Source: Martinezella multihospitum (GTDB taxonomy: Bacteria > Pseudomonadota > Alphaproteobacteria > Rhizobiales > Rhizobiaceae). Taken from it: a DNA stretch of 64,000 nucleotides. The number at the start of each line of letters is the position of its first letter. The stretch's first letter is position 1. The notes below the pieces were generated by a model. The model did not search any database, was not told the origin of the DNA, and saw nothing but the letters and a program-made list of their open reading frames with translations. The DNA is taken from assembly GCF_900094585.1 (NCBI RefSeq), contig NZ_FMAG01000007.1:248001-312000 (forward strand), given 5' to 3'. Shown here piece after piece: positions 1 through 9,009 of the stretch. The position numbers were made by a program, and so were the translations under genes.

Positions 1-231
1 GAGGGAGCGGTATGGCTGTATCGCTTTGTTGAGGACGTAAAGATCCGGGCCGTCCAAGTGAACCATGATGGTGAAGAAGCCTTCCTCACTTTGGCCGGGA
101 TGAACCCCCACCATGATCTGCCGGGCTTTTTCTGAAAGTGACCGCTTTACCGCGTGAAGCTTCTCCAACGCCGGTTGCGCATGAGCTCGCAGGATGCCTT
201 GGAGTTCGGTTTTATACTCATCCTCTGTCAT
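1..231 (-). CDS. Hypothetical protein, N-terminal fragment (gene runs off the left edge)
   Basis: Reading leftwards from an ATG at 231, the frame stays open for 77 codons to the window edge, so only the N-terminus is seen. An AAGGGG stretch about 10 nt before the ATG serves as ribosome binding site. The protein begins MTEDEYKTELQGILR and is charged and helical in its first 40 residues, followed by a mixed region containing VGVHPGQSEEGFFTIMVHL. I do not recognise the family. It lies downstream of the giant coiled-coil gene but is separated from it by a strong terminator, so it is probably expressed on its own. The rest of the gene is needed to judge function. Confidence 0.6.
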   Translation of the reverse strand, partial: MTEDEYKTELQGILRAHAQPALEKLHAVKRSLSEKARQIMVGVHPGQSEEGFFTIMVHLDGPDLYVLNKAIQPYRSL

Positions 232-290
232 CGCCTGCACATCCCCTTCGCTATCTCGGTCAGATATAGTTCCGGCTTCTGCCGTCGTTC

Positions 291-323
291 CAAAACAAAA
301 TCCCCGGCATTTCTGCCGGGGAT
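291..323 (-). terminator. Rho-independent terminator of the giant polar-growth gene
   Basis: A perfect 10-bp stem (arms 300-309 and 314-323, ATCCCCGGCA against TGCCGGGGAT) closes a TTTC loop. On the minus strand it is followed by a T-rich run (TTTTGTTTTG, 291-300). It starts 24 bases after the stop codon of the 2295-codon gene and separates it from the next minus-strand gene. Confidence 0.9.
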
Positions 324-346
324 CGATCATTCCTCTTTTGTCTATC

Positions 347-3300
347 TCAGCTCAGGCGACCTGCCGCGTGCGCCAGCATGGTGTAGACCTTGCCGGTATC
401 CGATGTGAGATAGGATTGCGTGACCGTCTTGTCGCGATCGGTGCGGGCAACGTCGGTGAGCAGCTTTTCGAAATCGGCGATGTAGCGATCGACTGCGGTG
501 CGGAATTCCGGCTCGCGGTCGTATTTGCGCTTGATCTCATCGAAGGTCTGCTGGCCCTTGAGTGTATAGAGGCGGCGTGTGAACACGTCGCGCTCGCCAC
601 GCTGGTAACGGCGCCACAGATCGACCGAGGCGTCATGATCGATCGCGCGGGCGATATCGACCGAAAGCGAGTTCAGCGATTCCACGACATGGCGCGGGTT
701 GCGTGCGGCGGGAGCAGGAGCCTGTTCCGCCGGCGCTTTCTGTGCCGATTGACGGGCTGGCTGCAGACCGGCGTTTTCATCGCGTGACGCGCCACGCAGC
801 AGATCGCTGATCCAGCCGCCGCCTGCTGCTTCCTGACGGACAGGAGCTGCTGTTTCTGCTGGACGCTGCGGCTGTGCCGCCGGGCGCTCGGCCGGGATCG
901 ACCCACGCAAGCCGAGGGACTCGATCGAAGGCTGCTGCGGCTGCGGTGCCGGCCGCTGCACGGGCTGCTGGGCGACCGGTTGCTGTGGAGCCGGCTGTTG
1001 CGGCGCAGGCTGCTGTGGCCGGGCGGCGACCGGGGCTGGTGCCGCCGGCTGCGGGCGCGGAGCGGGTTGTGCATCGGCCAGCGCACGAGCTGCAGGCTCG
1101 GAAATTTCCAGCTGCTGTGTCGAGCGACCGACAATCTGCGAGATGTCCTGCAGGGCCTTGATCTGTTCGGCAACGGCGCGACGCATGGCTGCGGCGCTTT
1201 CCTTTGCCTCTTCCGGAAGGTCGAAGGCACCGCGCTTCAGTTCGCTGCGGGTAAGGTCGAGCTCGCGGCGGATATCACCGGCCGAGCGACGGATTTCGTC
1301 CGTCGCGCCAGCGAAGCGGCCGATCGCGTCGTCGACAGCGACACGTAGCGTTTCGCGCAGCTGCTCGGCGGCCGTGTCGGAGGTCTTGCCGGCATCGGCG
1401 AGCATTTGCTCGACTTCGGACAACGAAGCCGTCAGGCCGCCGCGCAGGCGGTTGGTGAGATCGCTGGAACGGCGCTCGGCATTGGCGAATGTGTTTTCGA
1501 CAGCCTGGTTCGCTTCCTCGCCGGCCTTGTGCAATGCTCCACGCATGTTTTCCGCTGCATCCTCGGCGCGCTTTTCGGCATCGGAGAGAACGCGGCCGAT
1601 ATCCGCGAAGGAAGACTGCACGCTCTGGCGGAGATTGCCGGTTACCTGGTTCGAGCGTTGTTCGGCGCGGTCGAAGGCGGTTTCCACCATCGAGCCGAGG
1701 GCGCGCATGGTGTTCTCGATCTCTTCCGAGCGCTGAACGAGGCCGACCGCCAGGTTCTGCAGTGCCGTTTCGCGTTCTTCCAGCGTCGATACGAGGTTCG
1801 ATTGGGCGGCACCCAGAAGCTGGGAAGCCTGTGACAGCACCTTGGAGTGGTCGTCGAAGCGGCCGACGATGCTGCCGACCTGCGACAGGGTCTGGCCGGT
1901 GATCTCGGACAGCTTGTCGACCTTGCCTTCGAGGAGACGGCTGGAGGCGGAAACCATCTCGCCGGCCTTCGCGGCAGATTCGGCGAAGCGCGACGAAGTT
2001 GCCGTCAGGCGGTCGTCGACGTTTGAGAATTCGGTGGCGGCGTTGGACAGCAGGCCGGCAATCGCCGAGTTGTTGTCCGCCAGTCGCGCGATGATGCCGT
2101 TGACGCTCGCAAGCAGGTTGTTTTCGAGCGCGCTGACCGTGTTGACCGCATGCTCGGTGCGCGATGAGATCGCGTTGATGAGGGCGGCGTTTTCGGCACG
2201 CAGGCGTTCCGTGCTTTCCTGTGCCGCTGCGGAGATGAGGGCTGCGGCTTCCTGACCCGTTGCCGCGTAGCGATCGACGATCGGGCGAGCCTTTTCGTCA
2301 ATGAGGCGCGACAGCTCGGTGGAACGTCCGGCAAGCATCGAATTCAGCTCGCGGGTGCGCTCGTCGAGCGAGGTACGGATAGAGGAGCCACGGGCTTCCA
2401 GCGCCTTGTCGACATCGGCAAGTGTGGAGCCGATTTCACGGGCGCGCTCTTCCAGAGAACTGCGGATCGCCGTGCTGCGCTCGTCGAGTGCGCGCTCGAC
2501 CTGGGCCATGGAGGCAGCGATCTGCTCACTGCCGCCGGCAAGCGTGTTGCGAATAGCTGCGCCGCGGGCTTCCAGCGACTGTTCCGCGGAAGACAGGGCC
2601 TGCGAGATCGTATTGACCTGATTGCTGACGAGGCCTTCGGCTTCTGCGACCTTGTTGACGATCGCATTGCCGGCTTCCGAGAAGGTCTGGGCGACGGCCG
2701 CAGCCTGGCTTGCCAACCGGTTCTGCGTTTCCGAGACGCGGTTGACGAGATCGTTGGAACGCTCGGTCATGGCACGGGCGAAGGCATCGCTGTGGTTGCC
2801 GAGGTTTTCGGCGAATTGCTGGCCGGTGTTGGCGAGCAGATCGGCCGTGCGTGTCGCTTCCGTGTCCATGCCTTGCGCGGCATCGGCGACTGCCGTACGC
2901 AGCGTGGTGGCCAGATTTGCGGCTTTGCCTTCAATCGTGCGATTGACGGCTTCGAGACCGACATTGAGGGCACGGTCCATGGTCGAAAGGCGCTCTTCGA
3001 TGCGGGCGGATGCCTGGCTGCCGCTGTCGTCGATCTTTGCCGCGCCGCTTGCCAGCGTATCCGAGAGGCGGTTGCCGGCGGCATCGACCTGGGCGGCAAC
3101 ACCGGTGACGCCTTCATTGATGCGGTTTTCAAGAGCCGACAGGCTGGCCTCGACCCGCGAGCCGGTCTCGGCAAAGCGGTTCGTCATGCCGTCGATAGAC
3201 TGGTTGAGGTTGGACGAGAAGGTTTCGGCAGAGCGCGCGATGTCGCCTGCGGCCTGCTGGATACGGCCGGCAATGTCGCCCGCACCGCTGTTCAGACGCT

Positions 3301-6300
3301 CTTCCAGCGTCCTCGCGCTCGTGTCGATGGTCTGGCGCAGCGAAGCCTCACGATCCTCGAGCGACATTTCCAGCATGCTGGCGCTGGTGGCAATCGAGGT
3401 GCCGATAGCGGTCGTCTGTTCCATCAGCGTGTTATCGATCTGCGCATGCGCGTCGCGCAAGGCGAGATTGATGGCATTGCTGCGATCGTCCAGCGTGGAG
3501 CGCATGCGCTCGTAGGCCGAAGCCAGGTTCTGGTCCATCTGCGACAGACCGGCGCCGAGCGTATTTTCGAGATGGCGGGTGGTGGTGCCGAGAACGGTCT
3601 CGACGCGATCGCTGTTGCTGCCGAGTATTTCGGACAGGGCGTCCGTATGGGCAGTGAGCGAACGGTCGAGGCGATCCTGGTTTTCGCTGTAGGCGGCACG
3701 GATCGCATCCGCCTTGTCGCCGAAGGCGCCGGCGACGCGGGACTCGGCGCCGGAGACGCTGTCGAGAAGGGCGTTGGCACGGTCTTCCAGGGCGCTTTCG
3801 AAGCGGTTCTGGTTTTCGGCGAGCGAGATCGCGAAGGCCATGCTCTTGTCGTCGAGCGTGTTGGTCAGCGCCTCGTGACCGCTGGTGACGGTATGGGCAA
3901 TGGCCTTGGCGCTACTGGTGAGAGTGTCTTCGAGCTTCGCATGGTTTTCCGAAAGGGCCATGGCGAGCGCCATCGTCCGGTCGTCGAGGCTGTTGACGAT
4001 CCTGTCGTGAGTGCCGGCAACGGTTTCGGAGAGGGCATCGAGACGGCTCGATACCGCATCCTCAAGCCGTGACTGGGTGTCGGAGAGCGAAATGGCGAGA
4101 GCCATCGCCTTGTCGTCCAGGGCGTCGGCGAGCGCGTTGTGGTTGCTGCTAAAGGCGTTGGTGATCGCTTCGGCACGGTTGGCAAGCGTTGCTTCAAGGC
4201 GCGACTGGCCGGAGGTCAGCGCATCGGAGAGCGCCCGCGTCTTGCCTTCGAGCGTATCGGCAACGCGTTCGGCGTGGCCGGATACGGTATCTTCGAGACG
4301 GGCCTGAGCTTCCGACAGCGCGATGGCCAGCGCCATCGTCTTGTCGTCCAGCGTGGCGCCGACGCTTTCCGCATGGCCGGAAACGGCGTTTTCAAGGCGG
4401 GCCTGGCTTTCGGAGAGGGCAATGGCCAATGCCATCGTCTTGTCATCCAAAGTGCTTGCAACGCTTTCCGCGTGCCCGGCGATGGTGCTTTCCAGGCGGG
4501 ATTGGCTTTCGCCGAGCGCGATGGCGAGTGCCATCGTTCTGTCGTCCAGCGCTTCGGCCAAAGCACTATGGTTGCCTGCAAATGCCTTGATGATCGCCTC
4601 GGCGCGGTTGGCGAGGGTTTCTTCAAGACGAGACTGGCCGGAGGTCAGGGCAGCGGCGAGGGCACTGGTCTTGCCTTCGAATGTATCGGCGACGCGGTCG
4701 GCGTGACCGGCAACGGTTTCCTCCAGCCGGGCCTGGCTCTCGGAAAGCGCGATAGCGAGCGCCATCGTCCTGTCGTCGAGGGCGTTGGTGACGCTTTCGG
4801 CGTGACCGGAGACGGTGCTTTCGAGACGAGCCTGACCCTCGGCGAGTGCCCGCGCAAGGTCCTTGGTCTTCGCATCCAGCGTGCCGGCAACGTGTTCCGC
4901 ATGACCGGAAACGGTGTCTTCCAGGCGGGATTGGCCTTCGGAAAGCGCAATAGCGAGCGCCATCGTCTTGTCGTCGAGCGTGTCGGCCAGCTTGCTATGG
5001 GTGTCGGCCATGGCGCTGTTGATGGCATCGGCGCGGCTCGCCAGCGTGTTTTCGAGGCGCAATTGGCTTTCAGCCAGCGAAATGGCCAGCATCGAGGTGC
5101 GTTCGTCGAGGGCGGCGGTCAGATGCTCGTGGGAGCCGCTGACGGCACTGGTGATCGCTTCCGAACGCTCGGCAAGCGTCTGTTCGAAACGGGACTGGTT
5201 GTCGGCCAGTGCACCGAAAAGCGCATTGCTGCGAGCGGCCATCACGGCATCGATGCGTTCATGGGCAGAACCCAAAGCCTGCGTGATCTCGCTGGTGCGG
5301 GCAGAGAGGGTATTGTTGATGTCATTGGCGCGGCCGGTGAAGGCCGAGGTCAGTTCTTCCGTGCCACTTTGCAGGGCGGCGGAGACGTCGCGCGTGACAC
5401 CCTGCACGGCGGAGGTGAAGGTGCCGGCATGCGATGCGAGCGTGGTGTTGAGCTCGCTCGTGCCCGAGGTGAGGGCCGAGGAAATACCCGTCGTGGCGTT
5501 CTGTAGCGCCGACGTGATCTCGTTCGCCTTGGAACCGATAGCGCTTTCCAGCACTTCCTGTCCGGTTGCCAGCGTCGTTGCCAGCGCGAAGGACTGATCG
5601 GTGAGATGCGAGCCCAGGCGCTCGATGCTGGAGGTCAGGATACCTTCCAGCGCATCGGAATTGCTGCCGAGCGACTGATTGATGCGGGCGAGGCTTTCCG
5701 TGAGCTTGGTATCCAAGGTGCCGGCGCGCTTGTCGAAGGCTGAGGTGAATTCCGATACGCGCTCGTCGAACGCTGTCGAAAGCTGTGCGATCGTCGACTG
5801 GAAACGCTCGTCAAAGAAGCCGGAGCGCAGATCGATGTCCATGATGGCGTCGTCGGCCGTCGACTGCAGGCTTTGACGGAAGCTCGCGCCCTTTTCGTCG
5901 AGGGCCGTGTTGAGGCGGGACAGAACATTGTCGAGCGTGCCCGTAATGGAGCGCTCTCCGCCGGTGAGGCTCTCGCTGATTTCACGGGTGCGGGCAACCA
6001 GCGTTTCATTGAGTTGGCGCGCACGTTCGTTCAGCGCAGAGTTGAGCTTTTCGGTGTTCGCATCGAGCGTCGAGGCGCGCGTTTCGAACTGGCCGAGCAG
6101 CGCATTGCCGCGTTCGGCGAGGGTCGACGACAGGGATTCCAGGCGGGTGTCGAATTCGTGGCTGAGAGCAAGGCCCGAAGCGTTGAGGTTCTGCAGCAGG
6201 CTGTCAGTCTTGGCGGCGAGAAGGGTGCCGAGAGCCTGGACGGCGGAATCCGATTTCTCCATCAGCGCGGCGGCGCGCGTATCGATCATCGATGCGAAGG

Positions 6301-7234
6301 CTTCGCCCGAAGTGGAGAGGCGCACGGCGATTTCTTCGGTCGCCAGCGACAGGTCTTCCTTGATCTGGTCGTGCACGCCTGCAATCGACGAGCGGATCCG
6401 CTCGGCGTGATTGACGATGGCGTCGCGCTCGGTACCCAGCTCATGGACCAGGCTGCGCACGCGCAATTCGTTGTCGGCGTAGCTGCGCTCCAGCGCATTG
6501 ACCTCGGTATGGACGAGGGTTTCGAGTTCGGTGGCGCGCGCAATGGTGCGTTCGATGCCTTCGTTCATGGCGGAGACTTCGCGGCGCACGGCCTGACCGA
6601 CCGTCATAATGCGCTCGGAAGCAACGGTTTCCGGCTCGACGAGACGCAGGGCGACTTCCGCCATGGAGCGGGCTGCATTGCGCATGTCGTGCGCACGCGA
6701 AATCATCATGCCGAACGCATAGAAGAGCAGCACCGGAACGATGATGCCGACGATGCAGGCGATGACGCCTGGAAGGGCTGCGAGATCCGCGATCGAATGG
6801 ATGTTTCGGATCTGCGTGCCGTAGAGCATGAAGGCGAGGCCGGCGCCGCCGATGATCCAGAACAGCGAGAAGATCGTGGCGTTTCGCACCGCGTGGCTCT
6901 GCGAGGCTCCGTCGAGCGCTCTCAATATGCTTGCGGAACTCGCCCGGCTGCCGTCATTGGCGGCTGCAAGGTTCGGGTTTTTCGGCGCCTCGGCGGGGCG
7001 GGGCGGAGTAGCAGGGGCGGCGGTGCTGCGTGCGCCGCCATTCTTGCGGGCGGCATCATCCCTGGTCTGCTTTATCGGCTGTTTCGGCGGCTCAGACACA
7101 TTTCGCTCCGGGACATCGGGCGTAGTGCCGCTGCGGGACTCCAAGCTCTCGTCACTGAAATCGATCTGCAGAGCTTCGTCCAATGCCTGAAAGGCCTTGT
7201 CCTCGACCGACTCGATGTACTTTTTGTTCGCCAT
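347..7234 (-). CDS. rgsE: Giant polar-growth ring protein (GPR/RgsE family, apolipoprotein-like coiled coil)
   Basis: This 2295-residue protein starts at an ATG with GAGG upstream. Residues 1-115 are polar and probably disordered. Two membrane segments follow (about 118-138 and 152-176), then about 1850 residues of heptad- and 11-mer-like amphipathic helix, a Pro/Gln-rich linker (about 2030-2160) and a compact C-terminal domain of about 110 residues. Membrane anchor, very long apolipoprotein-like coiled coil and size match Agrobacterium GPR (Growth Pole Ring protein) and Sinorhizobium RgsE, which organise unipolar growth in Rhizobiales. By that analogy it would be an inner-membrane scaffold at the growing pole. 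The function is inferred from architecture and taxon, not from a database hit. It has its own terminator and probably its own promoter in 7235-7726. Confidence 0.78.
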   Translation of the reverse strand: MANKKYIESVEDKAFQALDEALQIDFSDESLESRSGTTPDVPERNVSEPPKQPIKQTRDDAARKNGGARSTAAPATPPRPAEAPKNPNLAAANDGSRASSASILRALDGASQSHAVRNATIFSLFWIIGGAGLAFMLYGTQIRNIHSIADLAALPGVIACIVGIIVPVLLFYAFGMMISRAHDMRNAARSMAEVALRLVEPETVASERIMTVGQAVRREVSAMNEGIERTIARATELETLVHTEVNALERSYADNELRVRSLVHELGTERDAIVNHAERIRSSIAGVHDQIKEDLSLATEEIAVRLSTSGEAFASMIDTRAAALMEKSDSAVQALGTLLAAKTDSLLQNLNASGLALSHEFDTRLESLSSTLAERGNALLGQFETRASTLDANTEKLNSALNERARQLNETLVARTREISESLTGGERSITGTLDNVLSRLNTALDEKGASFRQSLQSTADDAIMDIDLRSGFFDERFQSTIAQLSTAFDERVSEFTSAFDKRAGTLDTKLTESLARINQSLGSNSDALEGILTSSIERLGSHLTDQSFALATTLATGQEVLESAIGSKANEITSALQNATTGISSALTSGTSELNTTLASHAGTFTSAVQGVTRDVSAALQSGTEELTSAFTGRANDINNTLSARTSEITQALGSAHERIDAVMAARSNALFGALADNQSRFEQTLAERSEAITSAVSGSHEHLTAALDERTSMLAISLAESQLRLENTLASRADAINSAMADTHSKLADTLDDKTMALAIALSEGQSRLEDTVSGHAEHVAGTLDAKTKDLARALAEGQARLESTVSGHAESVTNALDDRTMALAIALSESQARLEETVAGHADRVADTFEGKTSALAAALTSGQSRLEETLANRAEAIIKAFAGNHSALAEALDDRTMALAIALGESQSRLESTIAGHAESVASTLDDKTMALAIALSESQARLENAVSGHAESVGATLDDKTMALAIALSEAQARLEDTVSGHAERVADTLEGKTRALSDALTSGQSRLEATLANRAEAITNAFSSNHNALADALDDKAMALAISLSDTQSRLEDAVSSRLDALSETVAGTHDRIVNSLDDRTMALAMALSENHAKLEDTLTSSAKAIAHTVTSGHEALTNTLDDKSMAFAISLAENQNRFESALEDRANALLDSVSGAESRVAGAFGDKADAIRAAYSENQDRLDRSLTAHTDALSEILGSNSDRVETVLGTTTRHLENTLGAGLSQMDQNLASAYERMRSTLDDRSNAINLALRDAHAQIDNTLMEQTTAIGTSIATSASMLEMSLEDREASLRQTIDTSARTLEERLNSGAGDIAGRIQQAAGDIARSAETFSSNLNQSIDGMTNRFAETGSRVEASLSALENRINEGVTGVAAQVDAAGNRLSDTLASGAAKIDDSGSQASARIEERLSTMDRALNVGLEAVNRTIEGKAANLATTLRTAVADAAQGMDTEATRTADLLANTGQQFAENLGNHSDAFARAMTERSNDLVNRVSETQNRLASQAAAVAQTFSEAGNAIVNKVAEAEGLVSNQVNTISQALSSAEQSLEARGAAIRNTLAGGSEQIAASMAQVERALDERSTAIRSSLEERAREIGSTLADVDKALEARGSSIRTSLDERTRELNSMLAGRSTELSRLIDEKARPIVDRYAATGQEAAALISAAAQESTERLRAENAALINAISSRTEHAVNTVSALENNLLASVNGIIARLADNNSAIAGLLSNAATEFSNVDDRLTATSSRFAESAAKAGEMVSASSRLLEGKVDKLSEITGQTLSQVGSIVGRFDDHSKVLSQASQLLGAAQSNLVSTLEERETALQNLAVGLVQRSEEIENTMRALGSMVETAFDRAEQRSNQVTGNLRQSVQSSFADIGRVLSDAEKRAEDAAENMRGALHKAGEEANQAVENTFANAERRSSDLTNRLRGGLTASLSEVEQMLADAGKTSDTAAEQLRETLRVAVDDAIGRFAGATDEIRRSAGDIRRELDLTRSELKRGAFDLPEEAKESAAAMRRAVAEQIKALQDISQIVGRSTQQLEISEPAARALADAQPAPRPQPAAPAPVAARPQQPAPQQPAPQQPVAQQPVQRPAPQPQQPSIESLGLRGSIPAERPAAQPQRPAETAAPVRQEAAGGGWISDLLRGASRDENAGLQPARQSAQKAPAEQAPAPAARNPRHVVESLNSLSVDIARAIDHDASVDLWRRYQRGERDVFTRRLYTLKGQQTFDEIKRKYDREPEFRTAVDRYIADFEKLLTDVARTDRDKTVTQSYLTSDTGKVYTMLAHAAGRLS
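3800..5120 (-). repeat. Tandem 33-residue (3 x 11) repeats inside the giant coiled-coil gene
   Basis: This part of the gene encodes at least nine near-identical copies of a block with core LDD(K/R)TMALAIALSE(S/G)Q, followed by a variable (A/S)RLE(D/E)TVSGHAE segment. The unit is about 33 codons (99 bp), three 11-residue turns, with occasional 11-residue insertions such as FAGNHSALAEA. Eleven-residue periodicity is typical of apolipoprotein-like amphipathic helices. High similarity between units suggests recent duplication or gene conversion, so copy number may differ between strains. Confidence 0.8.
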
Positions 7235-7726
7235 GCGGTTACGCCTCGTTACAACTCACTCGGGCTTGCCGTGTCTTTTCCGGTAATTCCGCCGCGTCCG
7301 GAAAAGACGAACCCTGCCTCCCGTGGGGTCTTCCGCCTTCGATCAACATCGAGCTTGGATTTCCCATTACATTCAGAGTGGATAACTGGTTTTTCAAACG
7401 GATGTTATGAAAACATTACCATCATCCACTTCCGGGGCAAAGGCATGTGCCATCTACCCAATTTACTAGTATCGTAGTGACACATTCCCCCAGTCATGAC
7501 AATTAATTCCACCTTAAAGTCAGTGGATCGTTAAGGTGCCATTAACCCTGTTTACCTGTTCAACGCCATGAAAACCCAAGATTTTGAGCATGTTTAACGC
7601 ACGTTAACCATGTCTGGAGTTTTCGGCCCTGAATGTGCCAAAATTTAACTGGATGGCCATGCCCGGGCCGCAACTATGCGGCAGGTCCATAAAACAGTCA
7701 TAGATAAATGACGGGAGCATTGGCAC
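7235..7726. promoter_or_regulatory. Divergent intergenic region between the polar-growth gene and the HPt gene
   Basis: This 492-bp stretch holds no convincing gene. It is AT-richer than its surroundings and contains several TTAA and GTTAAC motifs between 7500 and 7610, including one full CtrA-type box, described separately. It must carry promoters for both flanking genes, but I could not place -35/-10 pairs with confidence. Confidence 0.6.
7531..7546 (+). promoter_or_regulatory. Candidate CtrA binding box (TTAA-N7-TTAAC)
   Basis: TTAA at 7531-7534, seven bases, then TTAAC at 7542-7546 exactly fit the alphaproteobacterial CtrA consensus. A second, imperfect pair with a six-base spacer lies at 7594-7609 and ends in the extended half-site TTAACCAT. 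Both lie 120-200 bp before the HPt gene and about 300 bp before the polar-growth gene. Binding is inferred from the motif alone. Confidence 0.5.
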
Positions 7727-8095
7727 ATGGCAGCTTTGAACATCGCATTTGAATCTCCTGATAATTCGCGGGGCGCGGCTCCGTCGCGGGAGCGGGCGAT
7801 CGATCTCGTCCATCTCGGCAAGCAGACGATGGGCGACAAGGTGCTTGAGGTCGAGGTATTGCAGATGTTCGCAAGGCAGGCTCGCTCCTGCCTGCAGGAG
7901 ATCGGCAGCGGCGATCCGAAGCGCATGGAGGCCGCATCGCACAAGCTGAAGGGCGCGGCCAGCGCCGTCGGCGCTTTCCGTGTGGCGGATGCGGCCGGGG
8001 CACTCGAAAGCAATGTCGGCGATGCCGCTCGCATGGCAGCGGTCACGACCTGCGTCATCGAGGCCGAAAACTTCATTTTGAAGCTTTCTCGCTAA
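7727..8095 (+). CDS. Solitary histidine phosphotransfer (HPt) domain protein
   Basis: The 122-residue protein is a single HPt domain after about 20 disordered residues. The core ASHKLKGAASAVGAF has the HPt signature, with His72 as the likely phosphorylated residue. There is no kinase catalytic or receiver domain, so it should shuttle phosphate between a hybrid kinase and a response regulator in the cytoplasm. It is too small and lacks the degenerate ATPase-like domain to be ChpT. The ATG has a GGGAG ribosome binding site. A possible CtrA box upstream and a polar-growth gene on the other side suggest a cell-cycle link, but the partner is unknown; CckA, at 17.6 kb, is only a guess. Confidence 0.85.
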   Translation: MAALNIAFESPDNSRGAAPSRERAIDLVHLGKQTMGDKVLEVEVLQMFARQARSCLQEIGSGDPKRMEAASHKLKGAASAVGAFRVADAAGALESNVGDAARMAAVTTCVIEAENFILKLSR

Positions 8096-8245
8096 GGCGA
8101 TCCGCTCGAAGATCGATGAAGTGCAATCCTTGCGCCGCCAGACGGGTGAAACCGTTTCGGCGGCGCAAATGTTGACTGCCCCAGCGATTTGTTGGAAGTA
8201 AAATTCCGATCACCCTTCATTCACGAAATATCGGAATTCACCCAC

Positions 8246-8566
8246 ATGACCAAATTGACCATCGTCGCCTTCGACGGCACGCGCTTTGACCTCAATGTCG
8301 ACGAGGGCTCCACCGTGATGGAAAATGCCGTGCGCAACTCCGTTCCCGGCATCGAGGCGGAATGCGGCGGCGCCTGCGCCTGCGCCACCTGTCATGTCTA
8401 CGTCGACGAGGAATGGACCGAGAAGGTCGGCGGCCCCGAAGCCATGGAAGAAGACATGCTCGACTTCGCCTACGATGTCCGCCCCAACTCGCGGCTCTCC
8501 TGTCAGATCAAGATGAAGAGCGCACTGGACGGCCTTGTCGTCCACGTGCCGGAACGCCAGGCCTGA
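8246..8566 (+). CDS. [2Fe-2S] ferredoxin, adrenodoxin/FdxB type
   Basis: The 106-residue protein carries the plant/vertebrate-type 2Fe-2S motif C-x5-C-x2-C (within ECGGACACATC) and a fourth cysteine in RLSCQIKM. Adrenodoxin-like features include the acidic stretch EAMEEDMLDFAYDV after the cluster loop. Such ferredoxins pass single electrons to cytochromes P450 or serve Fe-S assembly. I chose the ATG giving MTKLTIVAFDG because it matches the usual 105-107 residue length; the frame is open 19 codons further upstream. It is not in an obvious operon, and its redox partner is not encoded nearby. Confidence 0.93.
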   Translation: MTKLTIVAFDGTRFDLNVDEGSTVMENAVRNSVPGIEAECGGACACATCHVYVDEEWTEKVGGPEAMEEDMLDFAYDVRPNSRLSCQIKMKSALDGLVVHVPERQA

Positions 8567-9009
8567 CACCCAACCTCGGGGACATCACGCCCGATCCGTT
8601 GCGATAATCCCGCTGAAGGTTAAATGCCCAAAAAAGATGCCCCGCTCAGCTGGTGCAGCGAGCGAGGCGAGGCGGGCGCATCACCGCAGGCAAGGGAGGA
8701 AACACCTGCGGCTTCAGGACGCGCCAGGAGAACACTTAGCGCATGCTTTGAAAAACAAACCCCGACTGCGCCGAAGAGCGAAGAAACCCGCCGCCGCAGG
8801 TACTCAAAATCGATCCTTTTGCGACATCCGCCCGGTCTTCTTCGAATCAACCAGTGCGTTTGTCTCTGTAATTGATAGGAAAAACCTATTTCAGATTCTC
8901 GTAAAGTTCAAAGAGCGACGAGATCAAACGATTCACAGGATATAGTGACCGATTTCCCACAGTTGGCGCTTCTGATCGCCTTTGCGCCGAAGGGTAGTTT
9001 TTCGAAAAG
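8567..9009. other. Intergenic region with competing inverted repeats, no assigned gene
   Basis: This 443-bp gap separates the ferredoxin gene from the convergent DUF922 gene. Its left half is GC-rich: CCTGCGG (8705-8711) can pair with CCGCAGG at 8684-8690 or, extended, with GCCGCAGGT at 8793-8801, so two mutually exclusive hairpins are possible. An 83-codon frame at 8624-8875 has an odd, Arg/Ser-rich composition and no family resemblance. I see no tmRNA, RNase P, SRP or 6S signature. It may hold a small RNA, but nothing proves it. Confidence 0.35.

Noticed and set aside
3800..5120. Regular 99-bp repeats considered as a CRISPR array
   Set aside because: Repeats are in one reading frame, have no unique spacers and encode an amphipathic protein repeat.
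4139..7477. Long plus-strand open frames (455 and 534 codons) across the giant coiled-coil gene
   Set aside because: They lie antisense to a clearly real gene, have shadow composition, no ribosome binding site of note and no family motifs.
8630..8850. Possible 6S RNA or RNase P RNA in the structured gap
   Set aside because: Lacks the conserved core sequences of either family as far as I can recall them; the usual neighbours are also absent.
8624..8875. 83-codon frame in the ferredoxin-DUF922 gap
   Set aside because: Skewed Arg/Ser/Thr composition, poor ribosome binding site and no family resemblance; kept only as a remark on the intergenic region.
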